Source: a virus. From it: 33,640 nucleotides of DNA. How positions within the stretch are numbered: the stretch's first letter is position 1; each line of letters starts with the position of its first letter. The notes under the pieces are model-generated. The model was not told the DNA's origin. It worked only from the letters and a program-made list of their open reading frames with translations, and made no database searches. Positions 1-6,466 of the stretch are shown here, piece after piece. A program made the translations under genes and the position numbers. The stretch spans positions 1 through 33,640 of IMG/VR virus record IMGVR_UViG_3300025674_000186. One strand, given 5' to 3'.

Positions 1-11
1 TGGAGTCAGTA

Positions 12-332
12 ATGAACTATGAAGAACTTCGAGATAACTTTCTTAAAAGCGTACAAAGAAACTATATTGACTTTGAAACGTTCTTTAAGAATGAAGTGCC
101 TAACAAAGAAATAAGAGATTACTTACGTGTTGAAGCAGCATTTCTGAGTATAATAGACGCTTTTAGTTGCTTAGATAGTATCGAAGATGATGATATGTTT
201 GATGAACTTATTGGATCAAGTCATGAAAAAGCTGATGAACTAAGTCGTGAACTTGGCGATGCAGACAGAACACTCGTAAAGCTAATAGGGAAGGAAATAA
301 TTGATGAGCATTTATCAAGTATTAGTGTCTGA
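12..332 (+). CDS. Hypothetical protein, 106 aa
   Basis: Not recognised. The ATG follows a GGAG ribosome-binding site with good spacing (bases 2-5). The protein is acidic and probably helical, with an Asp/Glu cluster near residues 58-65 and no membrane segment or metal-binding motif. It is the first complete gene of the + strand block, and its 3' end overlaps the next start by 29 bases, a sign of translational coupling. The coding call is strong because frame and strand fit the tightly packed operon. The function is unknown. Confidence 0.75.
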   Translation: MNYEELRDNFLKSVQRNYIDFETFFKNEVPNKEIRDYLRVEAAFLSIIDAFSCLDSIEDDDMFDELIGSSHEKADELSRELGDADRTLVKLIGKEIIDEHLSSISV

Positions 333-477
333 AACACTATATCATTACGTAGATATTGAGGCTGAAACTGAACAAGAGGCTAGGGCAATATACTATACAG
401 GTGAGCAAGAGCCTCAACCATATGGTGATCAGACTATCGATACAGAAATAATAGAAGTAAATGTAATCGATGATTGA
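304..477 (+). CDS. Hypothetical small protein, 57 aa
   Basis: A short acidic ORF starting inside the previous gene and ending at TGA 475-477. A purine-rich stretch (GGGAAGG, about 288-294) provides a ribosome-binding site. The N-terminus (MSIYQVLVSETLYHYVDIEA) followed by a run of Glu/Ala/Arg residues resembles small beta-alpha phage proteins of unknown function. It belongs to the chain of overlapping genes in the left arm. No function can be assigned. Confidence 0.6.
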   Translation: MSIYQVLVSETLYHYVDIEAETEQEARAIYYTGEQEPQPYGDQTIDTEIIEVNVIDD

Positions 478-604
478 ATGCAGTGGATTAGATCTGCTGT
501 GGTGGCAGTGGTGGATACTCGTAATGATTACAGTAAACACTACGCTAAACCTTGTAGTATTCTTTAAACACAGATTTAGAAAGGCTAAAGATGGAAGAGA
601 ATAA
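470..604 (+). CDS. Small single-pass membrane protein, 44 aa
   Basis: This short ORF starts at ATG 470, just before the preceding stop, and ends at TAA 602-604, inside the start of the next gene. It encodes a Trp-rich hydrophobic stretch (LLWWQWWILVMITV) continuing to NLVVFF, then a basic tail (KHRFRKAKDGRE). This fits one inner-membrane helix with a positive cytoplasmic tail. Overlaps with both neighbours support translational coupling. Small membrane proteins in early phage blocks often act on the host envelope or block superinfection, but nothing here identifies the role. Confidence 0.55.
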   Translation: MIECSGLDLLWWQWWILVMITVNTTLNLVVFFKHRFRKAKDGRE

Positions 605-827
605 CGCAATTAGTCCCAAGCATTATAAAGAAATATTGCCTGGATATGAGTATATGGACATGATGGTGCATATGCTTGATGGCTTTGACGGTGTCGAAGC
701 GCATTTAATGGGTCAAATATACAAGTATCTTATGCGATACGGTAAGAAAGACTCTAAGGTACAGGAGCTAGAGAAAGTTCAATGGTATCTAATGTATCTG
801 ATAAAAGAAATGAAAGGCAGAGAATAG
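591..827 (+). CDS. DUF3310-family protein, 78 aa
   Basis: The sequence has the layout of the DUF3310 family common in phages: an N-terminal P-K-H-Y segment, then YKYLMRYGKKD (about residues 44-54), then an ELEKVQWYL helix. Such proteins are sometimes annotated as nucleotide kinase-like, but their biochemical role is not established. The ATG follows TTAGAAAGG, a ribosome-binding site form repeated in this arm. The position among nucleotide metabolism and replication genes is usual for the family. Confidence 0.8.
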   Translation: MEENNAISPKHYKEILPGYEYMDMMVHMLDGFDGVEAHLMGQIYKYLMRYGKKDSKVQELEKVQWYLMYLIKEMKGRE

Positions 828-946
828 AATGTATTCACTGTAAAAATGTGCAGTATGTTTCGGAGGCACTTAAAGAGTTGTCTTCGAGACTATACTGTTA
901 CTCTTGTAACAATGAGATTAAACTAGAGGAATATAAAAATGATTAA
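782..946 (+). CDS. Zinc-ribbon small protein, 54 aa
   Basis: An overlapping ORF from ATG 782 to TAA 944-946. It has two CxxC knuckles, C17/C20 and C39/C42, separated by about 18 residues, a typical zinc-ribbon arrangement. It overlaps the DUF3310 gene by 46 bases. Its stop lies in the ATGATTAATG overlap with the single-stranded DNA-binding protein gene. The N-terminal 14 residues lie wholly in the overlap and the true start could differ, but no better ATG precedes the first cysteine. It probably binds nucleic acid or protein. The function is unknown. Confidence 0.6.
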   Translation: MVSNVSDKRNERQRIECIHCKNVQYVSEALKELSSRLYCYSCNNEIKLEEYKND

Positions 947-1424
947 TGAAAAACGCACTGAAATTATTCGTAACGCCGAGCTTCATTGGGCAAAGCTGGT
1001 CAAGCCTGTAGAACCTTTTGGTACACTACAATGGGAGCTACAAATGCGTACTCGTGATAAAGACGAAGCAAAGAAATGGAAAGAACACTTTTATCTTAAT
1101 GTTAAAACAGAAGAAGATGATGATGGCGTGTTCTATAAAACAAACGTTAAGCGTAAAGCTCTTAAGAAAGATGGTGAACCTAATGATGCGCCTGAAGTAT
1201 TAGATGGTGCTAAGAAAAGTATGGACGGAAATAAAATAGGTAATGGTAGCATTGGTAATGTTATGTTATTTCAATATCCTTATGATGTAGGTGGACGCAA
1301 AGGTGTAGCAAGCATCTTGTCTAAAGTACAAGTAACTGAGCTTAAAGAGTATACACCAAGCAGCAGTACAGACTTTGATATCATTGATGGTGCAGCCGAG
1401 GCAGAAGCACAGGCAGACTTTTAA
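939..1424 (+). CDS. Single-stranded DNA-binding protein, T7 gp2.5-like
   Basis: At 161 aa this has the organisation of phage single-stranded DNA-binding proteins of the gp2.5 type: a beta-rich core with many Lys/Arg/aromatic residues (for example LQWELQMRTRD and VMLFQYPYDVGGRKG), then an acidic C-terminal tail ending in a terminal phenylalanine (AEAEAQADF). In T7 gp2.5 the acidic tail and final Phe contact the polymerase and primase-helicase. Length is somewhat below T7 gp2.5 (232 aa). The gene lies upstream of the DNA polymerase, exonuclease and helicase genes, the expected context. It probably coats single-stranded DNA during replication and recombination. Confidence 0.8.
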   Translation: MINEKRTEIIRNAELHWAKLVKPVEPFGTLQWELQMRTRDKDEAKKWKEHFYLNVKTEEDDDGVFYKTNVKRKALKKDGEPNDAPEVLDGAKKSMDGNKIGNGSIGNVMLFQYPYDVGGRKGVASILSKVQVTELKEYTPSSSTDFDIIDGAAEAEAQADF

Positions 1425-1762
1425 TGGGTGATATCATTGATTTTACTCGAAAAAAGAAGGAATTAAAACTCGAAGTAAAAATGAATGATGAAGATGCAGC
1501 ACAACGTATACTAGAAGTTGGTATTATTGCATTATGGGATATGTCAGGTGGTTTTGATTTACAACAGGGTTTAGAAGACCCTGTATACCATCTGATATTC
1601 CTTAGTTTTTCAGGTCTTTGCTTTGAACAAATGCAAAAAGGTAATATTATAGTTAACGAAGACGGTGATATTGCTATAGAAAGCGGATTAAAAGAGGTTT
1701 TATTTGATGCGATTAAAGACTTTAAGAGAGAGTTTACAGCCAACGATAACAACGTTGACTGA
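1424..1762 (+). CDS. Hypothetical protein, 112 aa
   Basis: Not recognised. The ATG overlaps the previous TAA by one base, so it is probably translated by reinitiation. The N-terminus is short and basic (FTRKKKELKL), followed by mixed alpha/beta sequence with a hydrophobic stretch (VYHLIFLSFSGLCF, near residues 64-77) too polar at its edges to be a clear membrane helix. It lies between the single-stranded DNA-binding protein and nucleotide-metabolism genes, in frame with a dense operon. Confidence 0.65.
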   Translation: MGDIIDFTRKKKELKLEVKMNDEDAAQRILEVGIIALWDMSGGFDLQQGLEDPVYHLIFLSFSGLCFEQMQKGNIIVNEDGDIAIESGLKEVLFDAIKDFKREFTANDNNVD

Positions 1763-1982
1763 ATGCGCAGACTATTGGTCTGAAATGCATATGCGAGGTA
1801 AAATAGGTCAAGCTCACTATTTTAAGTGTATTAAGTACATTGAAGAATTAAAGCTTTATGTTTTAGAAGAAGAAAGGAAACAACGTGCTGAAGAATTACG
1901 TGTACCTAGCAGGGCCAATGGAGGACTGCACAAAGAAACACATGACAACATGGAGGATTCGGGCGTCGAACGGTTTGGATGA
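1707..1982 (+). CDS. Hypothetical helical protein, 91 aa
   Basis: Not recognised. I chose ATG 1707 because an AGAGG sequence lies about ten bases upstream. A TTG at 1704 is possible. The middle (residues about 28-67) is Glu/Lys/Arg-rich and likely a coiled coil (IEELKLYVLEEERKQRAEEL). Both ends overlap neighbours: 56 bases with the previous gene and 98 bases with the next. The C-terminal third could therefore be only a by-product of the downstream frame. Confidence 0.5.
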   Translation: MRLKTLRESLQPTITTLTECADYWSEMHMRGKIGQAHYFKCIKYIEELKLYVLEEERKQRAEELRVPSRANGGLHKETHDNMEDSGVERFG

Positions 1983-2325
1983 TGCAGGTATTGCTAGTTT
2001 AGACCCAACTAGACGAGTAACTTTCCATGAAAACTTAACGTTAGCAGAACGAGGTGTGCCTATACAATCAACGTGTAGACGTATCTTTAAAATGGACATG
2101 CAAGATATTGCTAACAGCACTGTAGTGCTTGCTGATGTTCGCCGTAGCAGTGGTCGTGGAACAGGAACTTCTATGGAGCTTATGTTTGCTCATATGAAAA
2201 ATAAAATTATTATTTTATGGGCAAATGAAGATGATCTTATTCATCCCTTCTACGAAAGTATTTACACAGAAAAATATAACTTATTAAGTGACTGTGTTCA
2301 TGCTTGTACCTATTACTTTGATTAG
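1885..2325 (+). CDS. Nucleoside 2-deoxyribosyltransferase-like protein
   Basis: The 146-aa product begins YVYLAGPME, the opening strand and loop of the nucleoside 2-deoxyribosyltransferase / DUF4406 fold. It then shows a MDMQDIANSTVVLADV segment and GRGTGTSMELMFAH, where the Glu matches the catalytic glutamate position of the family. These enzymes exchange or remove the base of 2-deoxyribonucleosides, so a role in nucleotide salvage or modified-nucleotide metabolism is likely. The start is GTG 1885, preceded by AGAAAGGAAAC, the same ribosome-binding sequence used at 2338 and 4702, which favours this unusual codon. Confidence 0.75.
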   Translation: MLKNYVYLAGPMEDCTKKHMTTWRIRASNGLDDAGIASLDPTRRVTFHENLTLAERGVPIQSTCRRIFKMDMQDIANSTVVLADVRRSSGRGTGTSMELMFAHMKNKIIILWANEDDLIHPFYESIYTEKYNLLSDCVHACTYYFD

Positions 2326-2337
2326 AAAGGAAAACTA

Positions 2338-2613
2338 ATGCCTTATATTACTAAAGAAAACCGTACAGACTTTATGTGGATTGAAAGTGCAATCGATGAT
2401 GCACCACCTACTACAGCAGGTGAGCTTCAGTATCTTATCGCTGTTATGATACATCATTTTGTACGAGAAAAAGGTCTTAATTATCAAACTTGTAATGATG
2501 TTATGGGTGCATTAACAGGCGCTAATATGGAATTCTACAGACGATTTGTAGCTGACTATGAAGACACTAAGATAAGGGATAATGGTGATGTCTATTACGA
2601 AGTGTACGAATAA
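2338..2613 (+). CDS. Conserved phage protein of unknown function, 91 aa
   Basis: A small conserved-looking protein starting MPYITKENR with later blocks GELQYLIAVM, NYQTCNDVMGAL and EFYRRFVADYE, ending DNGDVYYEVYE. I recognise this pattern as a recurrent small phage protein family (DUF6899-like), but its function is not known. The start is set by TTAGAAAGGAAAACTA directly before the ATG. The gene shares 26 bases with the next ORF. Confidence 0.75.
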   Translation: MPYITKENRTDFMWIESAIDDAPPTTAGELQYLIAVMIHHFVREKGLNYQTCNDVMGALTGANMEFYRRFVADYEDTKIRDNGDVYYEVYE

Positions 2614-2800
2614 AGACTCTGAAGGACGCGAGTGTAATCAATATAAAATAGGAGATAAGTATTGTGGCTATCCCAACTGTAACCACTTGGCTGTCCAATA
2701 TCTTCGCAAAGGAGAAAGGATATCGAATGAAGCGAGAGAATGGATACAAGTCTGTAACCCAGAGCTTTTTCGGGATATCGAGAGCAGAGAGACATTGTGA
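2588..2800 (+). CDS. Cysteine-rich small protein, 70 aa
   Basis: Not recognised. The four N-terminal cysteines (KCTN, REC, KYCGYPNC) look like a small zinc-binding site. A helical segment (LRKGERISNEAREWI) follows. ATG 2588 is preferred over the in-frame ATG 2582 because AAGGG lies about nine bases upstream. It overlaps the gene before it, and its last 74 bases overlap the next gene in another frame, which also encodes a zinc ribbon. Coding is plausible but not certain. Confidence 0.5.
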   Translation: MSITKCTNKDSEGRECNQYKIGDKYCGYPNCNHLAVQYLRKGERISNEAREWIQVCNPELFRDIESRETL

Positions 2801-2918
2801 TAAATGTAACACAACCTATTATGAGGGAGCATTAGACTTCCTTTTAGATGAATTTAGTTGTCCAAGATGTGTCAACGGAAAGGACGAAAATGAAACTAGT
2901 ATTCGATATAGAGACTGA
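2727..2918 (+). CDS. Zinc-ribbon protein, 63 aa
   Basis: A CDKC knuckle (about residues 24-27) and a CPRC knuckle (about 46-49) flank a short helix, giving a compact zinc ribbon preceded by a basic N-terminus. I chose ATG 2727 because the purine-rich AAAGGAGAAAGG ends 6 bases upstream. A longer reading from 2664 would lie wholly inside the previous gene. Its 3' end overlaps the DNA polymerase start by 29 bases. It could be a nucleic-acid-binding accessory factor. This is inference from position only. Confidence 0.6.
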   Translation: MKRENGYKSVTQSFFGISRAERHCDKCNTTYYEGALDFLLDEFSCPRCVNGKDENETSIRYRD

Positions 2919-4689
2919 TGGTATCGATGCAACAAAAATATGGTGTATTGTAGCACAAGATGTAGACACTAAGAAGATTTATAAATGGAAGCCAAATGAT
3001 ATCGAACTTGGCTTAAGCTTCTTAGCTAATGCAGAAGCATTAATTGGTCATAACATTATTGGTTATGATATTGCTATATTAACTAAGCTATATGGCGTTA
3101 ATCTTTATGATAAACGTATATACGATACTTGGATTATGAGTCAAGTACTTAAATACAAGAGACCACACAAACATGGACTTGGTGGTTGGGGTGAACACCT
3201 CGGTTATAGCAAGTTTGAATTTGATAATTGGTCTGAATTCTCTGAGGAGATGCTTACATATTGTGTAAGAGATGTTGAACTCAATACTAAGGTCTACGAA
3301 ATCTTAATGAAAGAATTTAAAGAACAATCAACAACTAAGCCATTGATATCTAAAGGTTTAAGAGCAGAACATGATGCTGCAATATTCGAAGCCAAAGTAA
3401 GACTCAAAGGCTGGTTGTTTGATACCGATGCAGCCAACAAGCTGCACGAAGAAATGACAGCCGAGATTAAATCAATTGAATCTCGCATACATCCTCAACT
3501 ACCTGAGATGACTATTATGGTAGACAAACAACCTAAGACTGCTAAGTATACTAAGAAAGGAGACTTTACTGCTGTTACTCGTAGACTTCTAACTGAATAT
3601 CTTGGATACGAACCTGAAGTAGATGACTGGGATCCTAAACAAGAGTTTCAACGTAGCTATACTACACAAGTTACGTTAGGCAATATGGAAGAAGTTAAAG
3701 AATATCTTTATACTATAGGATGGAAACCAGATGATTGGAACTACAAGAAAGTTGGCTATGAATTCATTAAAACGAGTCCAAAACTCACAACAACAAGTCT
3801 TGAGTTACTCGGAGATGTCGGACGAGATATCGACAGATACTACACAACAAGATCGCGAAGGTCTATTCTCGAAGGCTGGCTTAAAGAGGTTAAGGGAGAT
3901 AGGCTACATGGAAGAATGTGGGTTATCGGTACGCCTACATTCAGAGCCAGACACGAAGTAATTACTAACTTACCTAGTGTAGATGCTGCATGGGGTAAAG
4001 AAATGCGTAGTCTATTTATCTGTGAAGATGGATATAAAGTAGTTGGTGCTGACTCAGCTGGTAATCAGATGAGAGCTTTATGCCACTACATTGGCGATGA
4101 TAAGTTTACTAAGGAGGTAACGGATGGGGACATTCACACTTATAACGCAAGTATTCTTGGGAGTAGCCGTGGTGATGCTAAGCGTTGGCTTTATGCCTAC
4201 TTATTCGGCGGTGGTGGCCGCAAGCTTGGCACTATTCTCACTGGTAAGCCTGATGATAAAGCTGGTAATGCCAGTAAACAAAAGTATCAATCAGCAATCC
4301 CTGGATTAGGTAAAGTAAAAGCAAAACTAGATCATATCTTTCAACAAACAAAGAATGGTTATGGTGATGCATTTATTCCAGCGCTTGATGGTCGTAGAGT
4401 TTATGTAAGTTCAGCCCATCAATCACTTAATTATCTATTACAATCAGCCGAAGCAATTACTTGTAAAGCAGCTATTGGTTATGCAATGGAAAAGATTGCT
4501 AAAGAAAAGTTAGATGCATACCCTGTTATCTTCTATCATGATGAAATGGCATGGGTAGCTAAAGAAGTTGATGCAGAACGAGTTAAAGAAATCTGTATTG
4601 AATCTTTTAGAGAAGCACCTAAACAATTTAATGTGCAGTGTATGGATGGCGATGGTGTTATCGGTAACTGTTATGCAGACGTTCATTAG
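2890..4689 (+). CDS. DNA polymerase, family A (T7 gp5-like)
   Basis: The 599-aa replicative polymerase begins with a 3'-5' exonuclease domain: FDIETDG gives D6 and E8, GHNIIGYDIAIL gives D60, and YCVRDVELN carries the third acidic site. The polymerase domain has motif A DSAGNQMRAL, GDIH, motif B KRWLYAYLFGGG and motif C FYHDE. The residue equivalent to E. coli Phe762 / T7 Tyr526 is Tyr. Motif A has Gln where nearly all family A enzymes have Glu. ATG 2890 is chosen over upstream in-frame codons because the exonuclease motif begins at residue 5 as in T7, and AAAGGA precedes it. The enzyme is shorter than T7 gp5 (704 aa). Confidence 0.95.
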   Translation: MKLVFDIETDGIDATKIWCIVAQDVDTKKIYKWKPNDIELGLSFLANAEALIGHNIIGYDIAILTKLYGVNLYDKRIYDTWIMSQVLKYKRPHKHGLGGWGEHLGYSKFEFDNWSEFSEEMLTYCVRDVELNTKVYEILMKEFKEQSTTKPLISKGLRAEHDAAIFEAKVRLKGWLFDTDAANKLHEEMTAEIKSIESRIHPQLPEMTIMVDKQPKTAKYTKKGDFTAVTRRLLTEYLGYEPEVDDWDPKQEFQRSYTTQVTLGNMEEVKEYLYTIGWKPDDWNYKKVGYEFIKTSPKLTTTSLELLGDVGRDIDRYYTTRSRRSILEGWLKEVKGDRLHGRMWVIGTPTFRARHEVITNLPSVDAAWGKEMRSLFICEDGYKVVGADSAGNQMRALCHYIGDDKFTKEVTDGDIHTYNASILGSSRGDAKRWLYAYLFGGGGRKLGTILTGKPDDKAGNASKQKYQSAIPGLGKVKAKLDHIFQQTKNGYGDAFIPALDGRRVYVSSAHQSLNYLLQSAEAITCKAAIGYAMEKIAKEKLDAYPVIFYHDEMAWVAKEVDAERVKEICIESFREAPKQFNVQCMDGDGVIGNCYADVH

Positions 4690-4701
4690 AAAGGAAACGT
4701 T

Positions 4702-4908
4702 ATGGGTAGATTAAAGAATCATCTTATAGAACTTGAAGATAAGTTTTGGAGCATTGCAGAAGAGACTGTTAGTGGTTGTGAACGCTTCGAAGACTTTGTT
4801 AGTGAAATGAGTGAACACTCACATCTCATGCCACTTGTTGCAGATGAAAATGAATTTTCAGATATGCTTAATGATGCATGGAATGATTATTGGAGTGAAT
4901 ATCAATGA
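4702..4908 (+). CDS. Hypothetical acidic protein, 68 aa
   Basis: Not recognised. A small acidic, helix-rich protein with a Trp/Tyr-rich end (LNDAWNDYWSEYQ). A TTAGAAAGGAAACGTT sequence directly before the ATG supports the start, and the stop overlaps the exonuclease ATG (ATGA). Lying between DNA polymerase and exonuclease, it may be a replication accessory protein, but there is no motif to show it. Confidence 0.7.
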   Translation: MGRLKNHLIELEDKFWSIAEETVSGCERFEDFVSEMSEHSHLMPLVADENEFSDMLNDAWNDYWSEYQ

Positions 4909-5591
4909 TTGCTATTATCGATGTAGATAGTTGTGTGTATCAATGCTCATGGGATCAGCCGAGCCTTGATGCTGCATTTGATAACTATCAGAATATATTA
5001 AATAAATATTGGATTGAGCCTGTATGGGCAGATGAAAAGATTATTTATTGTGCTGGCAAAGATAACTTTCGTTATAATCTTTGTCCTAATTATAAATCAA
5101 ATCGTAAAGATCCACCAGCTAAAGCTAAATACTTTAGGCCATTAATGGATTTAATTATTGAAAAAGAGTTAGCTATTCCGTCTCATGGTATGGAAGCTGA
5201 CGATATGGTTCGTATTAAAGCTACTGAATGCGCTAGTCTTAACCAAGACTTTACCGTAGTACATATTGATAAGGATCTTGATTGTATTCCAGGAAAGCAC
5301 TTTAATCCTAAGAAAGAAGAGTTCTATGAAATCGATGTTGATACCGCAGATCTTCTTTATTGGACTCAAATGCTTAAAGGTGATCCAACAGATAACTTGC
5401 CTGGATTACCTAAAGTTGGTCCTAAGAAAGCAGAAGCAATGCTTGCTGGTGTACCAATGAGTAGACGTAAGAAGCGTGTTATTGCAGCTTACAGAGCTAA
5501 ATATGGCGTAGTAAATTGGAAGGAGAAGTTATTAGAAACCGCAAATGGTATTCATATATTGCGGAATTCAACTGACTTCTTTGAGGTGTAA
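4905..5591 (+). CDS. 5'-3' exonuclease (FEN-like, T7 gp6-type role)
   Basis: The 228-aa protein carries the metal-binding acids of the PIN/FEN nuclease fold: D6 and D8 (IIDVDS), E97/D99/D100 (GMEADDM), D122/D124 (HIDKDLD), and D160/D163 (KGDPTDN). A helix-three-turn-helix follows (GLPKVGPKKA, residues 167-176). These enzymes remove RNA primers and degrade host DNA from 5' ends, and T7 gp6 plays this part in T7. Length is slightly below gp6 (300 aa). ATGA overlap with the preceding gene indicates coupled translation. It directly follows the DNA polymerase block, as in T7. Confidence 0.92.
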   Translation: MIAIIDVDSCVYQCSWDQPSLDAAFDNYQNILNKYWIEPVWADEKIIYCAGKDNFRYNLCPNYKSNRKDPPAKAKYFRPLMDLIIEKELAIPSHGMEADDMVRIKATECASLNQDFTVVHIDKDLDCIPGKHFNPKKEEFYEIDVDTADLLYWTQMLKGDPTDNLPGLPKVGPKKAEAMLAGVPMSRRKKRVIAAYRAKYGVVNWKEKLLETANGIHILRNSTDFFEV

Positions 5592-5592
5592 T

Positions 5593-6276
5593 ATGACTAC
5601 CAATACACAAGATCATCAACGTTATGAAGATGTTATCATAACAGAGGTAAGTAATGTTGACTCAGGAGGATGGGTCGGCATTACTACTGAAGAGCATGGT
5701 GAAATCAGATGTAAATCTAATCTTAGAACTAAACTTAAATTAAAGAAAGGCTGGGAAGGCGATTTAACTGTATGGATTAATCCTAAAAGTAATACTGTAT
5801 GCGTAGCCTTTGATCAGAAAGCTTGGCAAGCTACAGGAGCAGATGCAAAGCCGCATGGTCAATGGGAGTTAATTCCTAATATGACTGATATTAATCCATA
5901 TGAAAATGAAGGCTTTGTGTATATGATTACTGAAAAGTCTACTGGAAAGAAATATGTAGGCAAGAAATCATATTGGAATTACAGTAAAGGTAAACGTGTA
6001 AGACAATCTAATTGGAAAACATATGGTTCATCAGGCGTAGATACTTCACAAAAGGTTTCAGATAATCCTGAAGCATTTGATTACCTTATTATGGATGAAG
6101 CGCCTGACAAATCTTCACTTAATTACCTAGAAATTAAATGGCAAATAACTCTTAATGTTCTTACTGAGCTAGACGAGAACGGAGAGAAAGTTTATTATAA
6201 TAAAACACTTGGCAGTGAGAAATGGATGCTCACTAAATCATTTATAGAGGAATACAATGCGAAATCCAATGTATAA
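5593..6276 (+). CDS. GIY-YIG nuclease, 227 aa
   Basis: Residues 107-125 read GFVYMITEKSTGKKYVGKK, matching the GIY and YIG strands of GIY-YIG nucleases. Downstream are Arg/Lys (KGKRVRQ, 132-138), a candidate catalytic Glu at 180 (NYLEIKWQ) and an Asn near 203 (YYNKT), placed as in the family. The N-terminal 95 residues form a separate, probably beta-rich domain. The start at ATG 5593 follows GAGGTGTA, and an upstream in-frame extension would lie inside the exonuclease gene. It sits where a recombination or host-DNA-degrading endonuclease would be expected, and no T7 gp3-type endonuclease I was seen. A resolvase or debranching role is inference. A homing endonuclease is the main alternative. 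Confidence 0.75.
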   Translation: MTTNTQDHQRYEDVIITEVSNVDSGGWVGITTEEHGEIRCKSNLRTKLKLKKGWEGDLTVWINPKSNTVCVAFDQKAWQATGADAKPHGQWELIPNMTDINPYENEGFVYMITEKSTGKKYVGKKSYWNYSKGKRVRQSNWKTYGSSGVDTSQKVSDNPEAFDYLIMDEAPDKSSLNYLEIKWQITLNVLTELDENGEKVYYNKTLGSEKWMLTKSFIEEYNAKSNV

Positions 6277-6466
6277 TAAGATACCTAATCAACAGATAAT
6301 TGACGGAAAAAGATATGAACCTGACGTTTCTGAGTATGATGAGTTCTTATCAGATTATATTATCGGTAAAGAAGAAAGACGACAAAAAGTAACTAAGTCT
6401 AGTAAAACAAGGCAGAAGAAAAGGAATAATCGTCATGCCAAAGAAGAGCGACTATACGGAGAGTAA
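6257..6466 (+). CDS. Hypothetical basic-tailed protein, 69 aa
   Basis: Not recognised. The N-terminal half is Tyr/Asp/Glu-rich, and the C-terminal half is strongly basic (KSSKTRQKKRNNRHAKEERL), suggesting nucleic-acid binding. GAGGAA precedes the ATG. The gene overlaps the nuclease before it by 20 bases and the primase-helicase after it by 32 bases, consistent with a coupled set of replication proteins. Confidence 0.65.
   Translation: MRNPMYNKIPNQQIIDGKRYEPDVSEYDEFLSDYIIGKEERRQKVTKSSKTRQKKRNNRHAKEERLYGE

Noticed and set aside
1381-1752. 123-aa ORF on the - strand opposite the single-stranded DNA-binding protein and the next gene
   Set aside because: It is antisense to two well-supported + strand genes in a block where every gene is on +. 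Composition looks like a shadow frame.
6440-6465. ACTATACGGAGAG on the + strand, resembling the end of P1 (TTATACGGGGAGA)
   Set aside because: Only the initiation half matches. The upstream CCC and AT-rich parts are absent, and it lies in two overlapping coding frames.
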